A stretch of 64,000 nt of DNA from Porphyra umbilicalis (Eukaryota; Rhodophyta; Bangiophyceae; Bangiales; Bangiaceae): the NCBI GenBank assembly GCA_002049455.2, contig KV918952.1:1-64000 (forward strand), written 5' to 3'. The notes under the pieces are model-generated. The model did no database searches. It saw only the letters and a program-made list of their open reading frames with translations, and was not told the origin of the DNA. Shown in pieces: positions 31,978-43,165 of this stretch. Numbering within the stretch: position 1 is the first letter of the stretch; every line of letters begins with the position of its first letter. The position numbers were made by a program, and so were the translations under genes.

Positions 31978-34900
31978 TCACTCACGCCATCCGTCTTCCT
32001 CGTACCCGTAGTCAAAAAAAAGCTCCTCGCCAGGGAATAAGTCGCGCAGAGCAAACAACCCCACCCTCATGTACCCGCAGATGCTCAACAGCTTGGGCTG
32101 TAGATTGGCTCTCACCCTGCTGTGGTTCACATACCGCAATCGGCTGCCGACACGACTCGCGTCAAGGACGAGGGAGCGGGTGAGTGTGTACAAATAACTG
32201 ACTCCAAAAGCGTCGTAAACACGCCCTCTGGCGTGCGCGTCGTCGTGTGGTACCATCTCCCCAACGTACTCGCCAACGAAATCCCCCTGGGACGCCCGCT
32301 CGGCGGCAAACACGCCAAAGCCGTGAGCGTCCGACCGACCCAACACGAGACGCACTCGCAGGCCGACTTGCAGCTGCACGTTCCGGCAGCGCCTGCTGCC
32401 AGCGACGCCGCCGACTACTGGGTCATCAGCCGCCAGGACACCGACAGTGCGAACCAAGGCCAGGCGCTGTCGGCCAACACCGCCAAAGGGCTGCTCGCCG
32501 TCCACACCTGTCGCCGGGTCCCAATGCGCCCCACACGACCAGCACGCGTCAGGGTCACACTCGCGGTCGCACGCGAAGCATGGACATTCATCTGTCGCGC
32601 AGCGCCCCGGCGCGGGACACTCACACCAAACACGGCGTGAGCACAGTCGTGACCCGGGCGCCGGAGCGCTGGCCACATGTGAAGACCCGGTCATACAGGA
32701 GTGCGCGGCAGGAGGCGATCCAGGTACCTCCCGGCCCCAGCTGTCGTCCTCCTCCTCCAACCCGTCGACGTCGATTGGCGGCGCCGCCCGCTGGTGTGTC
32801 GCCATCGCGTCCTCCCCTTCCTCGGAGCCGTCGACGTCGATTGGCGACGTCACCGCCTTGTGCGCCGCCACCGCGACCTCCTCTTCCTCGGAGCCGTCGA
32901 CGTTGATTGGCGACTTCGGTGCCTTGTGTGCGGCCATAAGGACCTCCTCCTCCAACCCGTCGACGTCGATTGGCGGCGCCGCCGGCCGGTGTGTCGCCAT
33001 CGCGTCCTCCTCTTCGTCCAAGCCGTCGACGTCGATTGGTGACGTCGCCGTCTTCTGTGCCGCGACCGCGACCTCCTCCCTCACGGAGCTGTCGATGTCG
33101 AGTGGCGGCAGCACCTCGAAGGACATAGACTCCGCGACCTCGTCCTCGTCCGCGGTGCTGTCGCTATCGCTTGGCGATGACGACGGCTGGTACGCCGTCA
33201 ACGCGTCGTCGTGCGTCGCCGAACCGCTGCTGCCGTTGTCTACCTCGAAGCTGTCGCCGCCACTTGGCTGCGCCTTCGCCTCGTGCTCCACCACTGCGTC
33301 CACAGGTGTCCTCTTCGCGGCGGCGAGGGTGGATGAGGCAGCCGGAGGCACACTGGGGTCGACAGACGCCCACCGGAGGCGCGCACAGCCGCAATACTTT
33401 TCGCAGGGGATGTCGGCGCGCGCGCACCGACATGCCGCCACAGTGCAAGTGCCCTGATGGAAGCAAGGCACAAAGTCGAGGGCGCGGCCACCAGCTTGGC
33501 TGCTCCGATCCGCAGCCGGCGATGTCGTCGCCCCTTGACGCCGGGGTCTCTGGGCCGACGCAGCTTGCGACAGGCCCAACGACACCGACGGGGAACTGCT
33601 CTCTCCGTCAGCATCCCGCGGGTCCTCCACCGGGGCGGAGACGGCCGCAAAAGCGCCGTGACGCAAGCAGCCTGCGTTAAGGTACACCGCCACAGCACGG
33701 CACGACTGCCCAGGCACAAAACGGGCAAGCCGGCACGTGTCGCTTCGGCCGACAATGGCGGCGCCAGCGCGCAGCAGGGCAATCTGGTCCGCTGTCCACG
33801 CCCCCACGGCGGCGGCAACATGCCCATCGTCGTCCACTCGATGCGACCTGGGAGCGAGGCGACAATCGCCGCACCCGCTGGACACCTTAGCCGAGCCACC
33901 ACCGACGGCCACAAAAGAAGACGCATCTGCTCTCTGCTTCCCATGGTAGGCGCTCCCCGCGGGCTGGGAACGGCGGGATGGGTCAGGCGGCGGCCGCACA
34001 GGCAGGGCGGAAGGGGGTGCCGACAGAGGATCGGACGGATTGGTGGAATGCAGGCGGCAGGCGTAGCGCAAGCAGACGCGACAGAGCAACCTGGCAAGCG
34101 AGTCTCTCCCAAGCACCGATGTGTCAATCACATGGCGTCCAGCCCCCCCGTCCTCACCATGGCGCGCTGCGTCCCCACCACCAGCACCGACCGCCGTCAC
34201 GCCCGTGCTGGAGCCGCACTGAGCACCTGAGAAGACGTCCGGCGACCGCAACGGGCCGCCAAGCGAACGCACGTCGTGAGCGTCTGCTCGTCGCCAGTCC
34301 TCCACTGCCAGCACCTGCGCGACTGAGACAGCTTGCCGCACCGCCCATCTGCGACTCGCTGGAGGAAGCCCGGCGGCCACCCCATCGAGAGACGTCTCAG
34401 CAGCAACCCGAGAAACCTCCAAGCGCTCAGGCGGCGCCTCCACACGCCCAAACCCAGCAGCAACAAGTCGCCCGTCGGCCGTCATCGACGGCAACCGCGC
34501 CGCCCCACTGCCGAGCACGACGGCCAAGCTGGCACCGCCGGTCATCTGCTTGACGGCGTAATGGCGCGCCATACGGGCCGCGCGCTTCGCCCGCAATGCC
34601 GCATGGTCACGGGACCGACGCTCAATGAGCGCCACTCGGCACCTCACCTCCGCAGCGCTGCAACCCAGTGAAGCAGCAATAGCTCCCACGACCGCCGTCC
34701 CCTGTCCAAACATCCCGACCGCCGCGCCCACTCCCACTCGCACAGCAAGGCGCCTCATCCGCTGCGGTAGCCGGTTGTATTGTGCCCCGCGATTCCCACA
34801 GTCCTCATCGGATGCGTCGCTCGCGTCGCTGTCAACCCGGCCGTTCCATCTGTCCAACAATGCGGCACGCGCCGACTCGGCAAACGAGCCGGTCGTCGCC

Positions 34901-35793
34901 CGCATGTACGGCACAAACCGCATGCCGGGATCCTCCTCAGCGCGCCGCCAAGAACGGCGGGTGGGGACGTAGTACGTGTGCACTGGCAACTGCACCTCGG
35001 CCGAGAGTGCCGTGACCCGCACTGAGCCAGGGGCAGGAAGCGGCAACTGAGAACGGGCCCCGACGTCCCAGCCCCAGCCGTAGAAAGTCTTGAAGGCGGA
35101 ACAAACGGTACGTGGCGCACCACCGCGGTCAAGCGCCCGCCGGCCGTGCGAGGACAAACGCCGCAGCTTTGATGGTGGTGGACGCACAACGCCGCCGACA
35201 TCGCTCCTGCCCGTCCTGGCCCTGTCCCCGCATATGCGACCCAAGACATCGTCTGCGCCATGTCGCCCGTCAGCACCACCAGAGTGATTGACAAGGTGCC
35301 TAATGCCCACCCTCGTAGACGATGCGACCGACGCCACCTCGTTGCTGGTGGCGCCACCGTCTCCGACCCGCGGCGCAGCGCCATCATGAAAGTGGCCGCC
35401 AATAGCCTCACCTGCGGTTCCCCCCACCCCCTCCTCGTCCCGACAATCACACCAAACACCGTTCTCCCGAACCAGAGACCCCGCATCAACGCCTCCGTCG
35501 GCTGGCCCGCCAGCAAGGCGAGCCACCTCCAGTGTCGCTAGGACTGGCGGGGTGGAGTCGCTCGGCGCAGCCACCGCAACTGCACGGCGTTGCCGTTCCG
35601 CTGCCGCTCGATTGACGCGGATGGCGACTTCCACCGCTACGCGGTGGCATCGTAGCGTGTGGCGACGCGCGGTGCGGAGCACGGAGTCCACAGGACAGCC
35701 TCCAAAGCGTTCCGCATCACCCGCACGTGCAGCGTCGTCTCGATCAACAGGCAGGTCCAGCTCTGGCCACTCCAAAAGATGGTCAGTGTCCAT
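31978..35793 (-). CDS. E(z): E(z)/EZH-type histone methyltransferase, cassette copy 2, complete frame
   Basis: 1,271 residues, uninterrupted. Visible parts are an MCSS-like motif at 571-582 (CRVCLRYACRLH); a SANT2-like segment at 665-705 (WTADQIALLRAG to CRAVAVYL); the first CXC half at 773-808 (VPCFHQGTCTVAACRC, CEKYCGCARLRW); an inserted acidic stretch at about 809-1042; the second CXC half at 1043-1096 (RVWCECPAPGRC, CPCFACDRECDPD, CWSCGAHW); and SET at 1134-1271. SET carries HGFGVFAAE, GRVYDAFGVSYLYTL, the NHS motif at 1223-1225 and ELFFDYGY. E(z) is the PRC2 subunit that methylates H3K27. After NHS the usual N-P-N-C reads R-A-N-L. It is longer than EZH2 (about 750), mainly from the N-terminal half and the CXC insertion. 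The start is the ATG of MDTDHLLEWPEL, shared with copy 1. It could act with the host PRC2 or on its own target. Confidence 0.9.
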   Translation of the reverse strand: MDTDHLLEWPELDLPVDRDDAARAGDAERFGGCPVDSVLRTARRHTLRCHRVAVEVAIRVNRAAAERQRRAVAVAAPSDSTPPVLATLEVARLAGGPADGGVDAGSLVRENGVWCDCRDEEGVGGTAGEAIGGHFHDGAAPRVGDGGATSNEVASVASSTRVGIRHLVNHSGGADGRHGADDVLGRICGDRARTGRSDVGGVVRPPPSKLRRLSSHGRRALDRGGAPRTVCSAFKTFYGWGWDVGARSQLPLPAPGSVRVTALSAEVQLPVHTYYVPTRRSWRRAEEDPGMRFVPYMRATTGSFAESARAALLDRWNGRVDSDASDASDEDCGNRGAQYNRLPQRMRRLAVRVGVGAAVGMFGQGTAVVGAIAASLGCSAAEVRCRVALIERRSRDHAALRAKRAARMARHYAVKQMTGGASLAVVLGSGAARLPSMTADGRLVAAGFGRVEAPPERLEVSRVAAETSLDGVAAGLPPASRRWAVRQAVSVAQVLAVEDWRRADAHDVRSLGGPLRSPDVFSGAQCGSSTGVTAVGAGGGDAARHGEDGGAGRHVIDTSVLGRDSLARLLCRVCLRYACRLHSTNPSDPLSAPPSALPVRPPPDPSRRSQPAGSAYHGKQRADASSFVAVGGGSAKVSSGCGDCRLAPRSHRVDDDGHVAAAVGAWTADQIALLRAGAAIVGRSDTCRLARFVPGQSCRAVAVYLNAGCLRHGAFAAVSAPVEDPRDADGESSSPSVSLGLSQAASAQRPRRQGATTSPAADRSSQAGGRALDFVPCFHQGTCTVAACRCARADIPCEKYCGCARLRWASVDPSVPPAASSTLAAAKRTPVDAVVEHEAKAQPSGGDSFEVDNGSSGSATHDDALTAYQPSSSPSDSDSTADEDEVAESMSFEVLPPLDIDSSVREEVAVAAQKTATSPIDVDGLDEEEDAMATHRPAAPPIDVDGLEEEVLMAAHKAPKSPINVDGSEEEEVAVAAHKAVTSPIDVDGSEEGEDAMATHQRAAPPIDVDGLEEEDDSWGREVPGSPPAAHSCMTGSSHVASAPAPGSRLCSRRVWCECPAPGRCATDECPCFACDRECDPDACWSCGAHWDPATGVDGEQPFGGVGRQRLALVRTVGVLAADDPVVGGVAGSRRCRNVQLQVGLRVRLVLGRSDAHGFGVFAAERASQGDFVGEYVGEMVPHDDAHARGRVYDAFGVSYLYTLTRSLVLDASRVGSRLRYVNHSRVRANLQPKLLSICGYMRVGLFALRDLFPGEELFFDYGYEEDGWRE
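32750..33110 (-). repeat. In-frame 63/66-bp repeats inside the CXC insertion
   Basis: The core cgtcgacgtcgattggcg recurs at about 32762, 32828, 32894 (one base changed), 32955 and 33024, with a degenerate sixth at 33087. Spacing is 63-66 bp, so the frame is kept. Each encodes PIDVDG followed by an acidic run such as LEEED and an alanine-rich linker. PIDVDG plus acidic residues loosely resembles a SUMO-interacting motif. Confidence 0.85.
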
Positions 35794-36330
35794 AAGGGGC
35801 CCCAGGGCGCGACAGGGGAAGGAGCCGGCGCCACGAACGTACTGCACAGACGCGCACTAGACCACCAGTGTCGTGCAAGCGACGAGCTGCGAGGAGCACG
35901 CAAGCACCCAGAAGACAATGACAGCCGGCGAAGACAGGGCCTGGGTGCTTGACATTTGACTGAACAGCGAATCGTCAAAATACTCACGTACAAACTTGTC
36001 AACACTGCCACACGGCCCGTGAGCGCCTGCCTGTTTGAAATGGCAGCGAATATACGATAGTAACTACAAAACTCCGTCGTGCATGTCTCTGTGGCATGCC
36101 AATTGCAATCACAGCTCGGGCACACTTCTGCTGACAACCCCCATTCCGCTGGTATTCTGAAGACGAGGGCATGCTGCTGACCGCCGGAGCACCTGCAGCC
36201 GAATGCACGTCCCTGTCGTGCAGCTGCCAACACCACTACCACAGCCACCATCTAATCGACCGACGACACCACAAAGGCAAAGACAGACGAGTGGCGGGAA
36301 GGGTCCAACACGCCAAGGGAGGGGACGTGG
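35794..36330. promoter_or_regulatory. Upstream region of the copy-2 E(z) gene
   Basis: No gene is seen. Composition is more balanced than in the satellite to the right. It presumably includes the promoter, by position. Confidence 0.3.
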
Positions 36331-39146
36331 CAGCAGCGTTGCAGACGCGCGCGCTCGGGTCCGTAGTCGGCAGCGGCGGCTGACGCACCACGCCTCTGCC
36401 GTCGCCGCCGCCGCCGCCGCCATCTACTCGTCCGTGGTCGTCGGCGGCGGCAAAGGAACGTCACCACTGCCGTCGCCGCCGCCGCCGCCGCCGCCGACTG
36501 CTCCGCGGCCAGCGGCGGCGGCAGACGCACGTCGCTACTGCCGTCGCCGCCGCCGCCGCCTCCATCGACTCGTCTGCGGCCGGTGGTGGCGGCAGACGCA
36601 CGTCGCCACTGCCGTCGCGACCGCCGCCGCCACTGCCGACTGGTCCGCGGCCGGCAACGGCGACAGAGGCACGTCGCTACTACCGTCGCCGCCGCCGCCG
36701 CCGCCGCCGACTGGTCCGCGGCCGACTGCTCCGCGGCCAGCGGCGGCGGCAGACGCACGTCGCTACTGCCGTCGCCGCCGCCGCCGCCTCCATCGACTCG
36801 TCTGCGGCCGGTGGTGGCGGCAGACGCACGTCGCCACTGCCGTCGGCGCCGCTGCCGCCGCTGCCGACTGGTCCGAGGCCGGCAACGGCGACAGAGGCAC
36901 GTCGCTACTACCGTCGCCGCCGCCGCCGCCGCCGCCGACTGGTCCGCGGCCGACTGGTCCGCGGCCAGAGGTGGCAGCAGAGGCACGTCGCTACTGCCGT
37001 CGCCGCCGCCGCCGCCTCCATCGACTCGTCTGCGGCCTGTGGCGGCGGCAGAGGCACGTCGCCACTGCCGTCGCCGCCGTCGCCGCCGCCATTGACTCGA
37101 CCGCGGCCGTCGGACTAAAAAGTACCTACGCTGCATCCGCGCGGCGTTTCCCTGACCATCATCCCGAACCCGCCCGCCCAACCCGACCCCACCCGACCCC
37201 TTCACCTCCGCCAAACTTGGCAGACCAAAGCAGCGGCGGTGGCGGCGGCGGCGGCGGCTGTAGCACCGGCGGCTGCAGCAGCGGCGGCTGCAGCAGAGGA
37301 GGCTGCAGCAGCGGGGGCGACAGAAGTACCTGTGATGGCGGCGGTGGTGGCGGCGACGGTGGCCGCGGCGGCAGCGGCGGCGGTGGCGGCGGCGGCGGCG
37401 ACTGCAACAGCGGCGGCGGGCGCGGTGGCGGTGGCGGGGCATTCGTGCCACTGATGCCGTCCCGGGCGGCTGCCGCCGCCACCTCGTACCGGTTCTACGA
37501 AGGCGCTCCCTCGAGCGCGGTGCGTCGGCCGACCGACGGTGCCGGGGCTCCGTCTTGGCGAGGCGCCGCCTTCTCGCCTGCCCCGCGCCCCCTCGCCCGT
37601 GCCTCACCCCTTGGCCCCCGCTGGCTGTTCACCGTCGTGCCCCATCCGGATGGGCCGCGATTGGAGCGTTCGGGTGGCGGCGGACAGCGCGATGTTGGCG
37701 GCGGGAGCTGCACGGGCGACGGCGGCGGGGGGCAGCGGCTCTCGCGGCCGGTGGCGCCGCTGCGCCGCTGCGGCAGCGGCCCATGGAGCGGCGGCGCCCT
37801 CGTAGCCGGCGCGGCTGCGCCAACGCTGGCAGTCTCGGCGCGCCCGGCGCCGACGCCAACCGACGCCGTGCGTGTGGAAGCCGCGACGCTCAGTGCCAGC
37901 AACTGGGTGCCGCTCTCCCGCCACCCCCTCGGTCCCCTTCCCCTCCACCTCCTCCCCCCATTTGGGCAGCCGCGCACGCCGGTGGCAGCGTTGGTGGCTT
38001 GTCTGGGTCTGTCCGCGGCGGCCACAAGAGTGGAGTGGGGCGAGAGGCGGTGGCCGCGCAACAGGTGACCGGGGGCCGCTGCGGCAACGGTCAGAGACCA
38101 GATGAAGCCGCTCAGCGGCGGCGACGTCGGCGCTGGTCACCTGTCCGGCTGCGGCGCGTCCGCGCGACCTGCAATGGTCGCGACGCCGTCAGCGCCGTCC
38201 GGCTGATCAGCTACGCCCGCCCAATCAGCGGCCGCGGAGCCGGCCACGTGATCAGCTGCGACGAAGCGCGGTGCTGCACGTCCCGGCCTTGCCACCTTCG
38301 TTGCGCTGGCCGGCGGCGCCGCTGTGGTCAGCGACACCGTTGTTGCCGGAGCGCCCGGCGCAGTCGGCATCGCGGACGACCGCGCCCCCTGGCCGGCGGC
38401 GGCGGCGGCAGCGGCGCTCCCACCGTGCGCCGCCGGTGTCTTTGACGCCAATGCCGTGCGCGCCGGCGCTGGGAACCCTGTTTCGGGGCTGCCGTTGCCA
38501 GCGCCGTGCTCGGCGGCCCAGCGTCGCGGCGGACGGGACGCGTGGCGGCAGCAAAGGCACCTCGCCACTGCTGTCGCCGCCGCGCCGCCGCCATCGACTC
38601 GACGACGCAGACGGACAAGATGGGGGGGGAGTATAACAGGGCCGGGGAGCAGGACGTGGCGGCTGAGTTCGCGACACGCGCGCGCGAGTCCGCTGTCGTC
38701 GGCGGCGGCAGACGCACCTCGCCACTGCCGTCGCCAACCCCGCCGCCGCCGCCGACTGTTCCGCGGCCACTGGCGGCGGCAACGCACGACGCCGCTGCCG
38801 TCGCCGCCGCCGCCGCCGCCGACGACTCATCAGCGGCCGGCGGCGGCGGCAGACGCAAGTCGTGACTGCCTCCGCCGCCGCCGCCGCCGCCACCGCCTGG
38901 TTCGCGGCCAGCGGCGGCGGCAGAGGCACGTTGCCACTGCCGTCGCCGCCGCCACCGCCGCTGCCGACTGGTCCGCGGCCAGCGGCGGCGGCAGAGGCAC
39001 GTCGCCACTGCCGTCGCCGCCGCCGCCGACTGGTCCGCTGCCAGCGGCGGCGGCAGAAGCACGACGCCGCTGCCGTCGCCGCCGCCGTGGCCGCCGCCGA
39101 CTGGGTCGCGGCCGGCGGCGGCGGAAGAGGCACGTCGTCCCTGCCT

Positions 39147-39179
<33 letters not shown>

Positions 39180-40159
39180 ACTGGTCTGCGGCCAGTGGCG
39201 GCGGCAGACGCACCTCGCCACTGCCTTCGCCCACGCCGCTGCCGCCGCCGACAGGTCCGCAGCGGCGGCGGCGGCAGAGGCACATCTCCACTGCCTTCGC
39301 CGCCGCCGCCGCCGTCGCCGACTCTTCCGTGGTCGCCACGGGGGTGCAGACGAACAAGACGGGGGGGGCGGTACAATGCCGCGGGTTAGCGGGGCGTGAC
39401 GGCTGCATCAGCGACACGCGCGCTCGGGTGCGTGGCCGTCGCCGCCGACTCGTCCGCGGCCGTCCGCGGCGGCCAACGCACGTGGCCACTGCCGTCGCCG
39501 CCGCCGCCGCCCCTCATCGCCTCGGCCGTGTCGTTCGACGGCGGCAGACGCACCTCGCCATTGCCGTCGCCGCCGCCGCCGCCGCCATGGACTCCTCCGT
39601 GGTCGCCACGACGGTGCAGACGAACAAGATGGGGGGGGCGGTGCAATGCGGAAGGTCAGCGGGACGTGACGGCTGCGTCGACAACACGCGCTCTCGGGTG
39701 CGTGGCCTGCGGCGGCGGCTGACGCACGGCGCCACTGCCGTCGCCGCCGCCGCCGCCCGCCATCGACTCGTCCGAGGCCGTCGGCGGCGGCAGGCGCACG
39801 ACGCCACTGCCGTCGCCGCCGCCGCCGCCCGCCATCGCCTCGTCCGCGGCCGTCGGCGGCGGCAGACGCACGACGCCACTGCCGTCGCCGCCGCCGCCGC
39901 CCGCCATCGACTCGTCCGAGGCCGTCGGCGGCGGCAGGCGCACGACGCCACTGCCGTCGCCGCCGCCGCCGCCCGCCATCGCCTCGTCCGCGGCCGTCGG
40001 CGGCGGCAGACGCACGACGCCACTGCCGTCGCCGCCGCCGCTGCCGCCATCGGTTCCTCCGTCGGCGCCATGGAGGCGCAGACGGACACACGAGGGGGGT
40101 GGGGGGGTACAACAGGGCTGATGAGCAGGACGTGGCTGCTGTGTTGGCGACACGCGCAC
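36331..40159. repeat. GCC-rich satellite block, cassette copy 2
   Basis: This is the counterpart of 8451-11050 but longer. A 72-bp unit with cactgccgtcgccgccgccg recurs at 39733, 39805, 39877, 39949 and 40021. A larger duplicated segment (about 36480-36700 and 36720-36945) contains gactcgtctgcggccggtgg. The 15-bp ggctgcagcagcggc-type array of copy 1 is reduced to a few units at 37250-37310. The unit with gcgcgctcgggtgcg is present at about 36350 and 39410. Long frames are artefacts. Confidence 0.85.
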
Positions 40160-42211
40160 TCAGGTCCGTGGCCGTCGGCGGCAATATAGGCACCTCCGTT
40201 GACTCGTCGACGGCCGCCACGTTGGATGAGATGGCAATGCTGAACAGAGTGAAGGAGGGGATACCGTAAAAAACAAGTGCCAACGAAACAACAACCACAC
40301 ACCCAGTTGCCCACCCCGCCCACAAGCCTCTCGCTCAGCTCCCCCCCCCTCCTCCTCCTCCTCCCCCGAGTCGCCAACGTCACTCCCATTGGACCCCCCC
40401 GATCCTGCTTCGTCATCGTCATTGTCCTCCTCATCGCCGCCACCAGAGCCGCCCTGGCGGCTCCTCGCCGAGCCCCGCCTTTGTGACGAGCCCCCCGTAG
40501 CGGTCGCAAGCTCGCTGTCCCACGTCGCCTCCCCCCCGAGAGACACGCCGAGCACCTGAGATGCCGTGACGTTCGAGTCAATATACTTCTTGACCCAACA
40601 CCCAATAAGAGAGAGGAGGTTGCTGTTGGAAAACATCGTCCGCCGAGAGACCAACTGCTCCGCCACGTCCGCGGGCGACACGACGCCGCATGTGATGTTC
40701 ATGCCGATCAGGAAGTTGTCCGTCGCGGCTTGGATGAAATCCTGCTCCATCGCCGGAAAGACAGCCGCCTGCACGCCCAGCGCGCCGCGGAAGACCTTCC
40801 GCGCGAGCTCCTCGGGCGACAGCGCGCTGATAGCGGGGCACTCAAACGTCACCACCCCCTCATACTTGCGGCGCTCTCCCGCCTTCCACCGCAGGTGAAA
40901 GGGCGTCGCAGAGTCGATAGGGGTGGCGGGGACCGCCGGGGCATCCTCGCGGACGCCAGCGCGCGCCGCGGCCGCCGCCCCGACACGCACCCCGTCCGTT
41001 GACCCGGCGCCTGTAGCAATCAAGCGCGACACGCCATCGGCAGCACGCATCGCGTTGGCGTGCATGAGCCCCGTGTGCACCCGCTGCATCTGCGCGGCGG
41101 AGCGCGACCCCGTGTCCTCCAAAGAACGACCGCCTGTGCCGCCCCCAGGAAGCACAGACGAGCCGCCACCGCCGTCATGGCTGCCCGGCGAGCCCCCCGC
41201 CGCACCGCCCGCCGGCGCCCGACCAGACTGCATCGTTGAAGACGACGCTCCACGGCGACTGCCGCGGCCCACACGACCACCGCGGACATCGCCGCGACCA
41301 CGCACGCGGCGGTCCCATGCGGGCTCACCGGACGGGCGCAAGGGCGCTGCATCGACACCCACGGCCCCGTTCCCCCCCACAAGCGACAATGGCGCATGAT
41401 TGGCCGCCGCGGTGGCGCCGCGCTGCCTTACAGACGCCGTAGGCGCCTCTGCTGCAGTCTCGCGATCGCCACCGTTCCCACCGGACGCCGCCCCCGCACC
41501 ACGGCCACCCCGCCCGATTCGCCCCCGCCCCGCAGCCGCGCTGCCGCCTCCGCGCCCAACACGCCCCCCCCCCTCCCGCACTATGGCGGCGGCACCGCCG
41601 GTTGCTGCCACCAAGGCCGCCCCAACGGCCGTCTGGCCCGTCTCGTCCGCAGCGGCGACCATCGACTCAAAATGAGCACGGTTCTCGACCCCATTCGTCG
41701 CGGCGGCGACACCGTTCACGTCCATTACATTCGCCGCCTCGATGACGTCCCACCCAACCTCGTGAACGTTGGCGGCGAGCCGCGCCGCAGAGGCGGCGAG
41801 CTCCTGCGCCTCGCGCCACTCCTGCCAGCAAGCCGCGTGCTGCACCCGAACCCACTCAGCGACGTCGCTCTCCTGGAGCCAAGTGCAGGCAAGATCAGAC
41901 TTGGTCAGCGGCGGAGCACCGCGCCGCCGCGTGATGTTTCCCGTCCTGCCGTCCATGACAAAACGCTGCGGAGAGAGAACCATCGTTCCGACGCGGTGCC
42001 CCACCGCCCGGCACTTGGAGCACTTCTCCAGGCAAGCGCAGTCCTTGAGATAGCACGTGCCGGCCTTGTGGAATGGGTGGGTGGGGGGCAGGCGATGGAG
42101 GCACGGGTAAGACTTCAGGGCACACGTGCGCTGCGAGTGTGAACCCGTCCGCTTGTTCCCTTCGTCATCTCGTCCCAAGTCAAACCCGCAAAGAAGGCAT
42201 TTGCCCGTCAT
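40160..42211 (-). CDS. Cys/His-rich, RG-rich protein of unknown family, cassette copy 2
   Basis: 683 residues, uninterrupted, starting MTGKCLLCGFDLG. The Cys/His block (CLLC, CALKSYPCLH, CYLKDCACLEKCSKC), the RG-rich middle (GRGRIGRGGRG) and the conserved C-terminal domain (FHLRWKAGERRKYEG, LIGCWVKKYIDSN) all match copy 1. The copy-1 tail SDIVDLGEED reads SDVGDSGEEEEEGGG here. The frame then continues about 60 residues past the copy-1 stop into sequence that is non-coding in copy 1 (ending YCRRRPRT), so the extra tail may not be functional. It is transcribed in the same direction as the E(z) gene and lies upstream of it, separated by the satellite block. The function is not recognised. Zinc and nucleic-acid binding are inferred from composition. 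Confidence 0.78.
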   Translation of the reverse strand: MTGKCLLCGFDLGRDDEGNKRTGSHSQRTCALKSYPCLHRLPPTHPFHKAGTCYLKDCACLEKCSKCRAVGHRVGTMVLSPQRFVMDGRTGNITRRRGAPPLTKSDLACTWLQESDVAEWVRVQHAACWQEWREAQELAASAARLAANVHEVGWDVIEAANVMDVNGVAAATNGVENRAHFESMVAAADETGQTAVGAALVAATGGAAAIVREGGGRVGRGGGSAAAGRGRIGRGGRGAGAASGGNGGDRETAAEAPTASVRQRGATAAANHAPLSLVGGNGAVGVDAAPLRPSGEPAWDRRVRGRGDVRGGRVGRGSRRGASSSTMQSGRAPAGGAAGGSPGSHDGGGGSSVLPGGGTGGRSLEDTGSRSAAQMQRVHTGLMHANAMRAADGVSRLIATGAGSTDGVRVGAAAAARAGVREDAPAVPATPIDSATPFHLRWKAGERRKYEGVVTFECPAISALSPEELARKVFRGALGVQAAVFPAMEQDFIQAATDNFLIGMNITCGVVSPADVAEQLVSRRTMFSNSNLLSLIGCWVKKYIDSNVTASQVLGVSLGGEATWDSELATATGGSSQRRGSARSRQGGSGGGDEEDNDDDEAGSGGSNGSDVGDSGEEEEEGGGAEREACGRGGQLGVWLLFRWHLFFTVSPPSLCSALPSHPTWRPSTSQRRCLYCRRRPRT

Positions 42212-43165
42212 CCCCGGAGCAACGCACACACACAAACACGCACAGCTCCCCACACGGCGCTCTGCACAGCCGTACCCGCGTCACAGGTCAAAAGTCGGGC
42301 GACACCTGCTCCCTGACCCTCCGGTCGAACTGGGCGAGCCCGCTCGAGTACGTGACGGACTTCACCACACACACACTCCCTCCTGGTGAAGGTGCTGAGG
42401 ATCTTCACGGCGACAGAGGGCGATTGAGGGGGGTGTGCCCAGGAGTGCGTCAGAGGAGTGCTTGCGGAGACGGGTGGTGAGCAACATGCAAAAACGCTCG
42501 TCGCCGCAACTGAGCAGATGCTGCGGGGATGCAAACGCCCGTCGCGTGACTCTCGGACGTGTGGCCAAGCTTTGTGCCCCTCTGACGACAGCAAGGCCCT
42601 GCACGCGCAAGCGACCAATCAAATGAAGGAATATCCATGCACAGGGGATCACGAAAGCGCGCCGCGGAGACTGAGGCGCTCCCGGAAGTCATGTAGCCCT
42701 CCTTTTTTAAGCTTTGCACACATCGTGTACCGTTTGCACCTCATCGACCGGAGCACGAAGTGGAGCACGTTTCCTCTCAGACGAGCATCGGCACGCCGCT
42801 TAAGGGCTCCGAATTTTCATGAAATCTGTGCATCCACCCGGAAGGGGTCTCTGGGAGCCGCCTAATGATCTCAGTTAGGGTCCGATCCGCACAGTGCTGG
42901 TCGCTGCTGCACGAAGTGGCGCACGTTTCCCATGGGATGAGTCTCACTAGGGCCTAAATGAGAATCGGTCCACCCAACTAAGGCTCTGGACCACCCCTCG
43001 GGCCGCATGCCGGGGGTAGTCGCCAACCACTCGCGAGCTGGCCTACATGTCCTGGCGTTTTATCGCGCGATCGCACTGTTCTGTAAGCAAACGCGCACGC
43101 TCGACGAAACGTGCCACCCCTGACGGGCCCCCAGGCAGGGGTCAAACGTGCACTGCCGACGAAGG
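42212..43165. promoter_or_regulatory. Conserved upstream region of gene (c), copy 2
   Basis: It matches 13081-14041 over its length, with no gene visible, and ends at the 27-bp inverted-repeat end (43166-43192) as in copy 1. It probably holds the promoter of the Cys/His-RG gene. Confidence 0.4.
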
